Source: Bacteroidales bacterium
GTDB lineage: Bacteria > Bacteroidota > Bacteroidia > Bacteroidales > UBA932
Assembly (NCBI GenBank): GCA_028724885.1
Contig: JAQYTJ010000055.1
Coordinates: forward strand, 43,957 to 107,956
Direction of reading: 5' to 3'
Length of the DNA stretch: 64,000 bases
Shown: positions 62,643 to 64,000 of the stretch, piece after piece
Layout of the letters: each line of letters starts with the position of its first letter
Numbering within the stretch: the first letter of the stretch is position 1
The notes under the pieces: model-generated
Told to the model about the DNA's origin: nothing
The model's database searches: none
The model's input: only the letters and a program-made list of their open reading frames with translations
Position numbers and translations under genes: made by a program

Positions 62643-63821
62643 TCAAAATACTCTTTTACCCATGACGTATGTCTGCTCTGCGTAGAGTTTTTCGCTGCAT
62701 ACGACAATGTCTGCGTCATAGCCTTTCTGTAGCCTCCCTTTGCGATTGCCTACGCCCATGACATTTGCTGGGTTCTCAGTAACCATCTTTACGGAGTCTG
62801 CTAAAGACTGTTCTGCTATGAAATGCATGGTTCTGATAAGTCGGTCAGTCGTCGCAACGCTCCCAGCAAAGCATGTACGGTCAGGCATCTTGGCTACTCC
62901 ATCCTCTATTATTACTTCCTGTCCATTATCTCTGCTGCCTAGTATGCTCTTAGTGCCATCAGGCATGCCTGCCCCTCTCATTGAGTCCGTGCATAAGACA
63001 ACCTTATCGGTTCCTTTAATCTTAACTATTAGTTTGAGCAGTTCCTTAGGAACATGAATCCCGTCACAAATTACTTCGAGAGTCATTCCATCTATTAAGT
63101 ATCCGGCTTCAATGCAGCCTGCATGACGATATGCATTTCTCCTTATCACCCCATTCATGCAGGAATAGAAGTGGGTGATAAGAGTAAAGCCTGCTTCATA
63201 AGCTTCAATGACATCATCATATATTGCACTTGTATGAGCAATTGAAGGAATGATTCCTCTTTTGCAGAGCAGCCTGCCTAATTCTAATGCTCCTGGAAGC
63301 TCAGGTGCGACGCTCCAGCGTTTTATGTCGTTAGTGGCCTCTAATATTGGCATGTAGTCGGCAGGGTCAGGATTCTTGAGATATTTTGGGTCTTGGGCTC
63401 CCCTGAACTCATATGAAAAGTAAGGACCTTCAAGGTGCAGTCCACCAAAAGCACTGCCCTCTTTTTGGTCTTTGACGTTCTCGTATACCTCTAGAAATTT
63501 CATCATCTCAGAATTGTCGGAAGCTAGAGTGGTAGGAAACAGAAGAGTCGTGCCGTGACGAGCATGTTCTTTTGCTATCTCGATACAGTCTTCGACGGTG
63601 CAGTCCATGAAATCTGAATTGCCGGCACCATGAGAATGCAAGTCAATGAATCCGGGCATAACATAACGTCCGCTGACGTCGACATCTGTGTATTCGGAAG
63701 CCTCTACCTCTCCTTTTTCAACGCCGGAGATTCTGCCATCTTCAACAAGTAATGTTCCGATGCCAATGTTCCTATCAGGCGTTATTATTCCCCCACCTGT
63801 CAGTTTGAATTTATTGTGCAT
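62643..63821 (-). CDS. nagA: N-acetylglucosamine-6-phosphate deacetylase
   Basis: A 392-residue amidohydrolase that turns GlcNAc-6-phosphate into GlcN-6-phosphate in amino-sugar recycling. Metal-binding residues are visible in DLHSHGAG (about 60-67), LEGPYFSYEFRGAQ with the conserved Glu, SIAHTSA, LITHFYSCMNG and the catalytic-Asp region LCTDSMRGAG. Full length. A divergent gene may follow to the right. Confidence 0.94.
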   Translation of the reverse strand: MHNKFKLTGGGIITPDRNIGIGTLLVEDGRISGVEKGEVEASEYTDVDVSGRYVMPGFIDLHSHGAGNSDFMDCTVEDCIEIAKEHARHGTTLLFPTTLASDNSEMMKFLEVYENVKDQKEGSAFGGLHLEGPYFSYEFRGAQDPKYLKNPDPADYMPILEATNDIKRWSVAPELPGALELGRLLCKRGIIPSIAHTSAIYDDVIEAYEAGFTLITHFYSCMNGVIRRNAYRHAGCIEAGYLIDGMTLEVICDGIHVPKELLKLIVKIKGTDKVVLCTDSMRGAGMPDGTKSILGSRDNGQEVIIEDGVAKMPDRTCFAGSVATTDRLIRTMHFIAEQSLADSVKMVTENPANVMGVGNRKGRLQKGYDADIVVCSEKLYAEQTYVMGKRVF

Positions 63822-63952
63822 GATACATTTTCTATTGCTTGATAATTCTCTATTCGCTTAATTCGGGACACTTGCAAACTTCCGTGGCATAATGTGACAT
63901 AAACATATACTTGAAGGTAGGTTTGTGTATCAAAAGACCTTACCTTTGAAGT

Positions 63953-64000
63953 ATGGAAGACAACACATCTGCAAAGTTTGAGTTCCTTGCGAGCTTCATC
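63953..64000 (+). CDS. Possible start of a divergent gene (cut by window end)
   Basis: ATG at 63953 opens 16 codons, MEDNTSAKFEFLASFI, without a stop before the window ends. A TACCTTTG box (63941-63948) is only 4 nt upstream, too close for a normal leader, and the region has an AAGGTA/TACCTT inverted repeat. I do not recognise the protein; the true start may lie beyond the window. Confidence 0.25.
   Translation, partial: MEDNTSAKFEFLASFI

Overview
The window reads as a chromosome segment of a Bacteroidota, most likely Bacteroidales from an animal gut-type lineage. The evidence is a SusC/SusD pair, a GSCFA-domain protein, a PF14905-type outer-membrane barrel protein, a glycogen synthase-phosphorylase fusion, and promoters of the Bacteroidota type (TTG, 19-20 nt, TAnnTTTG). 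GC content looks to be in the mid-to-high 40s. I cannot name a species from sequence alone. Coding density is high except in a few repeat-rich or decayed patches.

Region by region: 1-9.2 kb is housekeeping (recA start, rlmN, a patatin-type outer-membrane phospholipase, recX, a MATE transporter, purC, mtgA, a secreted C1 peptidase). 9.2-19.6 kb is a surface-polysaccharide cluster whose core is capE-capF-capG for UDP-N-acetyl-L-fucosamine, plus a flippase, three intact glycosyltransferases and an ATP-grasp ligase. It carries a decayed AAA-type ATPase at its left end and a decayed glycosyltransferase inside. 19.6-20.45 kb is non-coding or decayed and ends in an orphan group II intron domain V/VI. 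20.45-25.4 kb is a SusD/SusC pair. 25.7-30.9 kb is a five-gene operon (ABC ATPase, permease, GntR/YtrA-type regulator, GIN-domain lipoprotein, outer-membrane barrel protein) with a clear promoter and a perfect inverted-repeat operator.

31-37 kb contains lysA, a TlpA-like thioredoxin, a REP-associated tyrosine transposase (RAYT)-like gene and ffh. The three intergenic spaces between these genes each hold one copy of a ~145-bp structured repeat that I do not recognise, each with its own tandem expansion. A duplicated fragment of the ffh 3' end lies on the far side of the transposase gene. This is the most unusual part of the window. The ffh leader itself is built from palindromic and 22-bp tandem repeats placed between promoter and gene.

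36.8-41.1 kb holds grpE-dnaJ-GSCFA and an OPA-family sugar-phosphate transporter. 41.3-45.1 kb holds a FadL-family porin and a UvrD/Rep-family helicase. 45.1-57 kb is an almost gapless glycogen/alpha-glucan operon: branching enzyme, debranching enzyme, GT4 glucosyltransferase, GH57 amylase with a Lys/Pro/Ala-rich tail, a 1412-residue synthase-phosphorylase fusion, and ribF overlapping its end. 57-60.75 kb is a scarred region: a decayed WbsX/GH99-like gene, a TonB-dependent receptor, a fragment of ribF and a transposase remnant. 60.75-64 kb holds a small membrane protein, a Gfo/Idh/MocA oxidoreductase, nagA and possibly the start of a divergent gene. I see no tRNA, rRNA or CRISPR array.
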